Of a stretch of 64,000 nt of DNA, positions 1-9,080 are shown piece after piece (within the stretch, counting starts at the first letter, position 1; each line of letters begins with the position of its first letter). The notes beneath the pieces were generated by a model. It was not told the origin of the DNA and made no database searches. It saw only the letters and a program-made list of their open reading frames with translations. Origin of the DNA: Pseudo-nitzschia pungens (taxonomy: Eukaryota > Bacillariophyta > Bacillariophyceae > Bacillariales > Bacillariaceae); assembly GCA_037355855.1 (NCBI GenBank), contig CM074758.1, positions 6,545,001 to 6,609,000 of the forward strand. The letters run 5' to 3'. The position numbers were made by a program, and so were the translations under genes.

Positions 1-2269
1 AGTCATCCCCATCAGGTATGAGATCGTCGATATCTGGAATAGAGGCTTCAGGCTCGGCGAGCTCCCACCGTTCTTGGTGACCTTCAAATAACTCGGCAGG
101 GGGATCAGGGTAAGTAGCTTGGAACTTTGCGTTGTTATCCTCCACTTTGTCCCCGATCTTGGATTCAACTGCTTGGTCAAATGAGTCCATATATCGCTTG
201 ACGTCATGGGAACGCCATTCTTCTTCAGTAACAGCACGGACTGTGTTAGTGCTTACCGGCATGGCCGCCTCGTTCAGGATCCAGTGGCAGTCCCCGCCTC
301 CGAATCGATCACCGCACGGGCCAAGCCACCGTCCTAACTTTTCGGTCCCATCAGAGAGATCAACCCAATAGACGAAATCATACCATTCATGGGCTTGGTA
401 CAGAGATATGTCAGGCATGTACCCATGTACAATTTCGAACGGCGTTCGACCCATCACCGTAGGATCACTGGAAGCTGTGCGCTGTCGGATGGCAGCAACA
501 AGCTCCCCACAGAAAGCCCACAGGCGCTTGGGGGATCGCTTCCGGGCCGTCTTCTTGCGGATGCTTCTGCTGATATGGCCGATGCTGAGCTCCGCGCGAT
601 TCTGGAAAGGACATCTTGGCTGGATGAAGGTCTGGTGGATATGGTTTTTGCTGACGACCTTGTTCCATGGAGTCTTGTAAGTACCAGGGGCTCCTTGCTC
701 TCGAGCGCCATCAGATATCAAATGCTTGGGGATGCCGACGTCGTGGATGAAAATCTTCAGGCCTTCATACGCTTGCTTCTTGCCCTGTATAGGTATGAAC
801 TCATCGTAGCCCTTACCATTACTGAAAACTTGGGTGGCTGAATCTTGTCGCATGATGCTCGGGACCTTTGCCATCCAGGTGTCGGTGTACCATTTGCCAG
901 CCGCGATGCGCTTGTTTCTGAAGCTCTGCGTTGGCAATCGGTGGACAAGGGGATGCATGGGGTTGCGGAAGCCTTTCTGGGTCGTTACTCGAAGGGTATC
1001 CGCAGCCTTTCTCGGGGATACATCCCAAATCTTGGACAGACGGTCGGAGTCGATCTTACAGTATCGTTTGGTGTCAATTGTCGGACCCCACTTGGCTCGT
1101 CTGGCAATAGTGTCGAGCTCTGGATCGACTGGTTCGACTGCATCGTCGTCCCATCGAACATGCTTGTAAACGGCAGACAGGCAGACAGGGGAATCCCTGC
1201 AACGGGGATCCAATTCGAAGCGCTCGCGTCCATCGGTGTAGGTGCGCTCGTACAGAGGGGTATGCATGGCGTTGACTGTAAGACTTGGTACTGTTGCATC
1301 CTCGTCTACATCATCGTCCCCGCAAGTCTTCAAGGAATCGCCCGAAAAGAGAGAAGATAGTCGTGCATCCTGACGAGAGTCAGACGCAATCGCACATGGG
1401 GTCAGATCATGGCGGGTGCAGAGTTGCTGGAGGCTCTGCAGCTTGTACTTCTCGTAGGAATCATGCGGCGGTAGAATCAGCTCGTCGCTCCGAAGAGGTT
1501 CGTCGTACAAATGGGGACTGAAGTTGGACCGTGTTTCGACGGGCTCCAACTTGCGCTTGTTGGACTTCTTGGACTGCTTCGTGGTCGGCGCGGACGCATG
1601 GGGCGTCCCCGCGCGAAGGACAGACAGCGTAGAATTCAACGGATGAGAGCCGTCGATAGCTTCTTCGGCTTGCTCGAACTTCTTGCTCTTCAGATCCCAA
1701 GGGAAGTCTCGGGTAGCAACGACATGATCGCATGTAGCCATCTCATGCTTGGTTGGCTTGCGGGAAGGGAAATAGGACACGACCCCATCAAGCAGGAGCT
1801 TGATGTCGAGGGTGTGGCCCGCATGGGGATCTTCAGGATCGGTATTGTCAATATGGATGGAGTGACTGGACTGTTCATCATACTGACGGGGCGCTTCACT
1901 GACACGATTGGGATGGCAGTCCCGTATCTGATTCGGACAAATCAAGCTGTGGGACAACTTGTCGCCAAAATACAGGGCTTCGTGGAAATAAATCAACCAA
2001 ACTTTCCCGTTGGTATCTGTGTAGGCCGTAACACAGGTCCCAATAGGAATGTTCTTGATAGGCTCAAGCTCAGGCAAAAAAGGATGGACATCGACGTGGC
2101 TGACGACTTGGTCTTCAAGCAAGATCATGTTGGAACCGGCGGCAGTCGTATCAGCGTGGCTATCCAGCTCGCATTGCCCCTCAGGACTGGGTGGGGGGTG
2201 CGCGCGTGGAAGATCCATCTGATACAATAGCCGGCCAACCTTACTTAATTTCGGGCACCGGCCGTCGTT
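1..2269 (-). CDS. Copia-0 pol, partial (protease and integrase)
   Basis: On the minus strand this frame is open from just after the gag stop at 2270-2272 to the window edge, about 755 codons, and it is in the same frame as gag. A Copia aspartic protease is marked by ELDSHADTT at about 2141-2172. An integrase follows: WYTDTW near 880, LISDGAREQ near 700-722 and AELSIGHISRS near 565-595 supply the D, D and E of the catalytic core. The reverse transcriptase and RNase H must lie left of the window. There is no usual start codon at the head, so pol was probably translated together with gag. Integrase inserts the cDNA copy and protease cuts the polyprotein. Plus-strand frames here are antisense shadows. 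Confidence 0.85.
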
Positions 2270-3994
2270 TCAGTTCTTGGGGGTCTGTCCTTGGTTCGAG
2301 CCGTTGCCCTTCTTCTTGCCCTTTCTGCGTCCCTTGGGCCCAAAACTGTTCCCTGCGCCTTGGGTCGCATTTGCGTTCACGGAGGCAGCAGGCGTGGTAG
2401 AACTTGTGGACTGAATAGTCCGAGCCTTCTTCTTTTGGCGGAGGTCATACAACTGCTTGCGTTGTTCCTTGGAGAAGGTCCTGTAAACTTCATGGGGATA
2501 CTGCTTGTCCTCAATCTTGCCGCTGTACGATCCGGCCTTGTTGCTTCCTTGGTTGCCACCACCACCTTGGTGTACAGAGGAGATACTTCGCGCTCGGTTG
2601 GTTGACACCGCACCCATCTTTCGTATGCCAAGGCACCTCTTGAAGTACGAGACGCACTCGTTGAAGTCCTTGGTGTACTTGTCGGTTTCAAAGATCTGGA
2701 TCTTGGGGTTCTCAAACCGATCATCTTGGATGCTGTGGATGAAACGCATGGTGAAGTCCTCTTTGTCGGGCAACTTGTCGTGGTTGGAGAGCGTAGTCTG
2801 GAAATTCAACCAAGTTCTGCAGTGCTTCTCAAAGTCGTATGTTCGAGAGTCTCCTGTGTAGCGGGAGGTGTACATGCCGGTACGGACGTTGTCAAGGATA
2901 GCCGCGACGTTGGTTGCGGAGAAGGCATTCTCGTAGAGAGTTAGGAAAGCCGCTCGGGCGTTCCCAGTTGGATTCTTTGCGTCTTTGTACCTTCGGGTGT
3001 AGGCCCAGGCAGGGCCATCACGAACTGCGTTGCAGAGCAACACCCAAACGTCATGGTTGTCAGTGACGAACTGCGGGCCTTCAAGCGTGGCGCATCGAAC
3101 ATTGTAATCCATCCAGTTTGAGAATGTCCCATCCTTCCCAACAGTGGCGGACCTTTCTGCTGCAGTCACCGTCTCTTGCTCCCTCGGACGAATGACGTAT
3201 GATAGGGGGAACCCTTGTTCATTGTACTGAAAGCGGAGGAACTGACGGAAACTTTCTTCCCACTGACGGAAGTTGTCAAGGTTGGTGAGCTTCGGCGGAG
3301 TAATGGACGCTGAGACGGCCTCCTTGTCAGCGGTTTGCTTTTCATGTAGGCGTTGGCGAGTTCGGTCGGCTGCGAGGGGATCACTAAGCCAAGTATGGGC
3401 TGTAGGCTTGATACCAATGAGAGGTTGGTAGCGGATCCACTCCGAAAGAAGCTGAAAGGATTGTCTGAAGGATAGTCCGATGAATACTCGTTCATGGTAG
3501 GGGCACATCGGATGACGACCCCACAGTTCCTTGGCAGAGAGTTGTTGGATCGCCTGGATGCTGCTCAGGCCGTTCCGGAATAAATCATCCGCCGTATCAC
3601 TGTTGCTGAAATCAGAAAGGATCTTGTGGAGGTCTAACTCCTTTGAGCTGAGCTTTGCTCCATTCTTGTATCCAGAGATTCCACCATTAGCCTGGGCTGT
3701 GGCATGAGCTTGGAGGATTTCAGGACTAGCCCCTGCAGGTGCAGGAGCGGGAGCAGGAGCAGGAGCAGGAGCACGAGCGGCGGCAGCAGCAGCGTCAGCA
3801 GCAATCCGGGCTGCATCCTCACGAGCGGCGGCAGCAGCAGCGTCAGCAGCAATCCGGGCTGCATTCTCGCTGCGCATTGCTCTCAGTTCTTGAATAGCAG
3901 CAAGCAGGATCATCTCAGATCGAGGTTGGATGTCAAGGTTTGGTTCTTGTTGGACTCTGGAGGCTCCAGCAGGAGCAGCAGGAGGGACTCCAGG

Positions 3995-4528
3995 AACATT
4001 ATGGAAAAAAAAACTTTTCTGGAAAATTTCCATTTTCATGCGCATTGTGCGCGCGACTACTCTCAAAAAATCTTAGGGCAATAACGGCTCTTCTATATTT
4101 AAAGAAGAGCGACCATAATTTAACGGTCTTCAACCGTCATCTTTGTCCTCAAAAAACGATTGTCCTCAAAAAGTGTCCTCAACGATTTTGTCCTCAACAG
4201 ACTGTCCTCAACCATTATGTCCTCAAAAATTATGTCCTCAACGTTTTGTCCTCAACCTCAACGTTGAAGTCATAGAGGTTGAGGACAGAACGTTGAGGAC
4301 ATAATTTTTGAGGACATAATGGTTGAGGACAGTCTGTTGAGGACAAAATCGTTGAGGACACTTTTTGAGGACACGTTTTGAGGACAGTTTTGAGGACACT
4401 CTGCGTACTCGTACAGCCGTTAAAGTGGATATTCAACAAAAAACAGCCGTTAAAAATACATCAATTTTATTGCGCGCAACGCGCATGAATATGGAAATTT
4501 TCTCAAAAAAACTTTTTTCCATAATGTT
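3995..4528. mobile_element. 534-bp fold-back element in Copia-0 gag
   Basis: The two ends are inverted copies: AACATTATGGAAAAAA at 3995 and its complement ending CCATAATGTT at 4528. The imperfect inverted repeat runs inward through a GCGCATGAA block and a GTCCTCAA array to a centre near 4268. CCAGG lies directly outside both ends (3990-3994 and 4529-4533), a 5-bp target duplication. There is no coding capacity, so it must be moved by enzymes made elsewhere. Its superfamily is not clear: the 5-bp duplication and long palindromic structure resemble fold-back or MITE-like elements. Confidence 0.85.
4144..4400. repeat. mirrored GTCCTCAA / TTGAGGAC array
   Basis: Eight GTCCTCAA units on the left (4144-4263) face nine TTGAGGAC units on the right (4275-4400). 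The spacers between units also mirror each other (AGACTG against CAGTCT, CGATTTT against AAAATCG). It is the core of the fold-back element and could form a long imperfect hairpin. Confidence 0.85.
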
Positions 4529-4707
4529 CCAGGCGCTCCGACAGGGGGAACACCTGCAGCGACTCCAGGCGGAAGAGCGTTGCCTCCAGGGACAGCGTCA
4601 GCACCGTCCCCAGGGACAGCACCGCTTCCGGCGGCAGCGCCGCCTCCAGCTTCAGGGACATCCCCAGCTCCGGCGGCAGCGATTTGTCTTCTGGTTTGCT
4701 TGGCCAT

Positions 4708-5240
4708 GGTTGTCTTGCTTTGATTAACTAACTTGCTTCAGTTTCTAAACCAAATCCTTTTGTGGCGGGGACTGTATCCGCTCAAGTCATCGATCGGAAG
4801 AAGGATTGTCAACCGGAAGAGGGTACGTGTCGACTATTCCATGTCGACAGCGTACGTGTTGACAAATTCCGTGTCGGCAGTTCCGTGTCGACAACCAAAA
4901 AGGAAAGGGGGTACGTATCGATCGGGTTCGCGTCATCACGATCGGGTTCGCGTCATCATCCAAAAGGAGAGTATCCGAATCGATGGTCCGAAATAAGGGG
5001 GTACGTGTCGATTGTTCCGTGTCGACAGTGGGTTGTCTGCGCCAACGTCGACCAAAGGAAAGGATTCTTCTGGTCTTTCTGCTCTGGGCCAATCGATTTG
5101 GTTTTGAGATATGACTGATCTCAGGGTTCTTGGCTTGTCTGATTCCAAATTCCCTTGGCTAAAATCAAAATCGATGGTATGGCAGATTTGAGGTTGTCTG
5201 CGCCTCGTGAGGTTGTCTGCGCCTCAGTCGGATGGGCCTG
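4708..5240 (-). other. Copia-0 leader and probable 5' LTR region
   Basis: This lies just upstream of the gag ATG on the minus strand, where a leader and 5' LTR should be. No gene is visible. It is rich in repeated GTGTCGAC-like palindromic words (4820-4900, 5000-5030) and has two copies each of a GATCGGGTTCGCGTCATCA block (4920-4957) and a GAGGTTGTCTGCGCCTC block (5191-5226). The LTR ends cannot be fixed because the 3' LTR is outside the window, and I see no convincing primer-binding site. Confidence 0.35.
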
Positions 5241-5802
5241 ACGTCATGTCCTTGGTCTGCTGGGCACTGTCTTCACTGGAAGGTACGTGGCGTTCTGCCT
5301 CCACGAAAGTCCTTTTCCAGCATTGTCCCATCCGTGGCAAACGTCCCCTTGAATCCTGTAAAATAACAGGGAATCATGGACGCTGCTTTCTCCACGTCCG
5401 TCTTGCTCCTTCCCCACCGGACTGAGCCTCCATGGAGCCACCATGATGCTCAGCTAGTGAATATCAATAGGTCCGCAGAGGTGGATGTGCGGACTCCGGT
5501 CTGTTCGCGTGTCTGGGGAAGGGCTCCCCATTAACATCAGGGATCTCACGATGTCAGCTGCTGGTCCAGTTTCCAGCTGAGGTTTTACATCCAAGTGTAG
5601 GCATGGATGCCAGTGGTGATCAGCCAGCTGGGTTTCTTCACACGCTCTAGCCGGCGTCCCGGTTCGTAGTGGGTCGAGCGGTGGGTCTGATGAACTGTGT
5701 TGATATTCGCTCGTCAGCGATCTTCGTGGTCTAATCGTAGAACTTAATCGTCTTATACTGCGTACTGGAAATAGGCGAAAGCCTTAACAATAATAATACA
5801 TA
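5241..5802. other. no gene; possible retroelement tail at its end
   Basis: No frame of useful length. At 5773-5784 there is a small perfect stem-loop, AGGC-GAAA-GCCT, followed by a short AAT run to about 5798. This has the same layout (stem-loop then triplet tail) as the 3' ends of the non-LTR elements in this window, though the sequence differs. It could be the end of another non-LTR or SINE family. I see no clear polymerase III boxes or target duplication. Confidence 0.3.
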
Positions 5803-6505
5803 AAGTCCTGGCAAATCGTGAGTCTACAGTGGACTGTTCAAGGTCTATTGCATACGCTCAAGCAATACAAGGCACTTCCCTAGAGGTACATCGGAATCGA
5901 TCGATAGGAGGGCATGATAGGCGTGTTTATTTTAGAGTATAAAGAAAAGAGTGGAAGGAGCTGAGCCAAAGCGCTCAGCTCTGTATCGTGACAGCGATTC
6001 GCTAACTCGTATAATAACAGAGCTTCCGTAGCTCTGGTACTGTATCCTACGAGTAGCGTACCGTATCGGAGTATCGTAGGGTATCTCCGATTAATTAGAT
6101 CGAATCGTGTGCTAGCGATAATAACTCGCGTACCGTATGCTAGCGCGTTGGGTAACTGTTTGGGCCGGGCATCCAGTCATGGTACATATTATACACCAAT
6201 GACCTGGCCCCGGCGGTAGCATGGTATCTTAGCATTGGTATCATGGTAGGTTAGCATCTTCAGTATCTCGTAGCCTTAGCAACCCTAACCCTGTAGCATT
6301 TAGCTACACCCTGAAAAGGTGCTTTACTCGGGGTACGTACGATTGGTACAAATCGTACGCGGCGACCCTAGTAAACTCTGCTAGCAATACTAGACAGGAT
6401 AGGTCTGCTGCTAAGCCTGCTGCTAAGCCTGCTGCTAAGCCTGCTGCTAAGCCTGCTGCTAAGCCTGTTGCTAAGCCTGCTGCTAAGCCTGTATGCTACC
6501 AATTA
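5803..6505 (+). repeat. degenerate gypsy-related 5' block, copy 1
   Basis: This stretch is clearly related to 16690-16799 plus 17379-17815. Both share AGCCAAAGCGCTCAGCTC, a run of CTAGC-containing words and the GGTAGCATGGTA motif. Copy 1 lacks the MITE found in copy 2. The block leads into a gypsy-like gag/protease fragment, so it is probably the 5' untranslated or LTR-leader part of that family. Confidence 0.45.
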
Positions 6506-6622
6506 GCACACAGCCTAGCACTCAACTCAGCACCTGTTAGTCAGTTACTGGAGGCTGCTGCCTGTAGCCCCAGTACACTCTCCTACACAGGAGCCTTGGC
6601 ACAGATCATAGCACCACCTTGA
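6233..6622 (+). pseudogene. gypsy gag/protease fragment with AAKP repeats
   Basis: The frame starting at 6233 is open for 129 codons to TGA at 6620-6622. It includes seven near-perfect 12-bp units (GCTGCTAAGCCT, 6407-6490) reading Ala-Ala-Lys-Pro. The downstream part (6506-6622, ending STLSYTGALAQ) is about 90 percent similar to 9031-9140, which runs into the gypsy protease-RT frame, so this is probably the gag C-terminus and protease of the same family. There is no ATG at its head and it stops before the RT. It is likely a dead fragment; the coding call is an inference from the match. Confidence 0.45.
6407..6490 (+). repeat. 12-bp tandem repeat, 7 units
   Basis: Seven units of GCTGCTAAGCCT, with one GTT variant. 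In frame it encodes AAKP repeats. A decayed version lies at about 18835-18890. Confidence 0.9.
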
Positions 6623-7005
6623 ATATCTTCATAGTCCCCGTGATTCATGTCAGTGGCCCTGTACTGAGCAACTATACTGGTCCCCGGAAACAGATACTCC
6701 CAGGGGAACACCAATACTCCTGCTTGTTGTACCAGGACACTTGGATGGATCATAACAGAATTCAGGGATGCTTCCATATAACTTGTCAGAGATCAAACTG
6801 CACCAAATATTGCAGTTCTTCTATCAGAGGCCCGGCCGATTTATGGTAGAAAAAAAAAAGAGGGGGTTGGACCGAAAGGCGTTTTGCCCTTGGTCCGGTT
6901 CCTTAACACGTATAAGGACATATCAATCGGCCTATTGTTGTTTCCAATCTTTATAGTCCCCGGAACCGGTGTACCGGAGACTTCCCAAATACATACCAGC
7001 ATGTG
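6623..7005. other. no gene seen; left flank of LINE-1
   Basis: No supported frame. It holds a purine tract at 6846-6867 and an imperfect inverted repeat around CGGCCGATTTA (6834) and ATCAATCGGCC (6925-6937). A local stem is possible between TTGGACCG (6868) and the complementary segment near 6891. Its origin is unknown. Confidence 0.4.
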
Positions 7006-8732
7006 CTATTGTGCTTGTCTGCCCTGTTATCTGTGGCCAAGTTGTTCGAGTGGTTGGGTCCTCAGCCTTTGTTTCCGAACCTCCTGACATGGATCCTCTG
7101 GAGTACAATCCATATGACTCTCTTCCAGACTCCCCTGCAGATGCCTTTGATGCACTCTGTGCGTCTCCAAGAGTACTTCTCCACAAATATTCCCTACCAC
7201 AGGCTGGCTGTCAGCACCTTGTTGATGCTATTGAGAGTGGTACTGCCAGTGCTGTATGTGATGGTTCATTTGATCCGGACCTTCTCAGAGGAACTTCTGC
7301 TTTCATTTTGTCACCCAATACCTCCACCAAGACTGCTTCATTGTTCCTCACTGGCTGTAATTTTGTCAGTGGATCCCCTGAGGATCAATCTTCCTACAGG
7401 AGTGAACTGGCAGGAATCATTGGGGTTCTCACCTGTTGCACTGCTCTGGTGAGTATCTTTGATATTGCTTCTGGCTCTATCACTATTGCTCTGGATGGTG
7501 ACACCGCTCTCAAACAGGCTAAGGGATCATGGCCATTGGTTATTTCCCAGAAGTCTTTTGATTATGTTTATGTCATCAGAAACATGATTTCTGCCCTGCC
7601 AATCTCTGTGCACTTTCAGTGGGTTCAGGGTCATCAAGCTGGAATCTTTCTTGATTGGTGGGCCCTTCGCAATCATCAGGTTGACAGCATGGCAAAGGCC
7701 TTTCTCTCTGTCCATAGAGCTTCTGCCCATCACTATCCCAGACTTGTGTTTGAGCCTTGGGCATTTTCTCTCAATGGATGCAAGTGTTCAAGGTTTGATC
7801 AAAATGCTTTGCATGTTGCCATTTCGGGTCCTCCTCTTCTTCAATATTGGCAGACCCACCATGACATCCCCATTCCACAACCTGTTTTGAGTTCCATCCA
7901 TTGGTGTGCCCATCTGTCTGCCTTCAAGCGATTACCTCCTGGCATGCAAAGATGGTTTGTCAAGTTTGCTTCTGGCAGTATTGGTGTTGGCAACCAACTC
8001 CTTCACTACCAGTATCAGGATCACTCCAGGTGCCCATTGTGTGATGCAGCCAACGAGAAGGTTTCTCATGTGCTCTCCTGCAAGGATCCTGGGGCTGTCA
8101 GGCACAGTGTGTCTGCCTTCACGGGACCACTGCAGAAGAGGCTTGAAGTTGAACAAACTGATCCATCATTGGTTGTTGCCATTGTGGATCTTCTCACCAG
8201 AGTTCGGAAGGGCCAGAGAATTTCTCCATCATCCTACTCACTTGCAATTGCTTCAGCTGTCAGGGCACAGAGGACAATTGGTTGGCACAACTGGCTTCTT
8301 GGTAGGTGGTCTCCTCTCTGGTATCACATCCAAGCCAAGTACTACTCCCAAATTGGAAGCAAGCGCTCTCCCAAACGTTGGGCTACAGCTATCATCCATC
8401 AGTTCTTTCTTACCTCCTGGGATCTTTGGACCTATAGGAATGAACGACTCCATGGTCCTGGGGGTACCCTTGATGCTGAACAACACCAATCTCTTGATGC
8501 TTCCATCTCCTCTGAATTGGCAATTGGTGCAGCTGGTGCACTTCCCCAGTCACACTCCCTGTTACAAACCCCTTTCCACGTCCTACAAGGTTACACCCTG
8601 ACTGCCAAGCGGCAGTGGCTTGCAACCATCCACCTTGCAAGGAAGCAGTATGCAGCGCCTGTCCCACCAGTGCAGCCATACCAACAAGAGGCTGCTCTTC
8701 TCAGAGCCTGGCTTACTGGACCTCAGGGTTGA
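7006..8732 (+). pseudogene. LINE-1 ORF remnant: RNase H and zinc finger
   Basis: This is the C-terminal part of the non-LTR polyprotein, open to TGA at 8730-8732. The RNase H fold is visible as VCDGSFDP (about 7253), SYRSELAG (about 7395), ALDGDTALKQA (about 7490) and HQVDSMAKAF (about 7676), supplying the D, E, D, D metal ligands; it would remove RNA from the RNA-DNA hybrid. A zinc-finger-like CPLC-x8-H-x4-C motif lies at about 8031-8081. Residues read upstream of 7006 come from the flank. Without a reverse transcriptase the copy cannot move by itself. Confidence 0.82.
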
Positions 8733-9030
8733 TTACACTTTGTACCTTGGTCTTGTCTTCTGTTCCTGCTTCTCATCCTGTCCCATCCCTTTTGATACTG
8801 GCTCTTATCCCAATATCTCCATTCCCATCTCACTTTCTCTCAAGTCCCTATTTTGTGGGACTTGTTTGTCTTTTTCCCTGCTTGATCTTCAAGGTTTGTT
8901 TGAAAAATTTGTCGTTCTACCACTTGGGGTCCTGACTCTCTGATGGAGGCGACGTTAAAGTCTGGTTACAGACTGAGTAATTTAGTTTCACCTTTGGTGA
9001 ATAAAGTTATTTAAATACGTATATTAATAT
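7006..9030 (+). mobile_element. LINE-1: 5'-truncated non-LTR element
   Basis: It matches LINE-2 from about 21325 and LINE-3 from about 27825 to their 3' ends, at very high identity by eye. All 5' sequence including the reverse transcriptase is missing, as expected when reverse transcription at the target stops early. The 3' end has the family pattern: GTCTGGTTACAGAC stem, TTCACC-TTT-GGTGAA stem, then an AT-rich tail ending near 9030. The right flank starts in gypsy sequence. No target duplication is visible. Confidence 0.85.
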
Positions 9031-9080
9031 TAACACAGCCTAGCACTCAACTCAGCACCTGTTAGTCAGCCACTGGAGGC

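Larger units (their letters stand above)
2270..4707 (-). pseudogene. Copia-0 gag, split by a fold-back insertion
   Basis: This is the capsid gene. It starts at the ATG at 4705-4707 (context ACC-ATG-GCC) and ends with TGA at 2270-2272. The N-terminus is Ala/Gly/Pro rich; the middle has two tandem AARIAADAAAAAAR blocks and a Pro-Ala run. The central region (LDNFRQWEESFRQFLRFQ) looks like a Copia gag, and the C-terminus is a basic Gly/Lys tail. I see no CCHC zinc knuckle. A 534-bp element plus a 5-bp target duplication sits between codons for APG and VPP. Removing both restores one open frame of about 630 codons. As it stands the insert replaces the N-terminus with a foreign reading, so the gene is probably dead. 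Confidence 0.82.

Noticed and set aside
1511..2230. Plus-strand frame of 239 codons
   Set aside because: It is antisense to the Copia-0 protease region, which has recognisable motifs on the minus strand.
4755..4786. tRNA-like or primer-binding site near TGGCGGGGACTGTATCCGC
   Set aside because: The TGG start is on the plus strand, opposite to the Copia-0 direction, and I could not match it to a tRNA 3' end.
5803..6505. 5' LTR of gypsy-1
   Set aside because: It shares no sequence with the putative 3' LTR at 12324-12649, so I left it as a degenerate related block.
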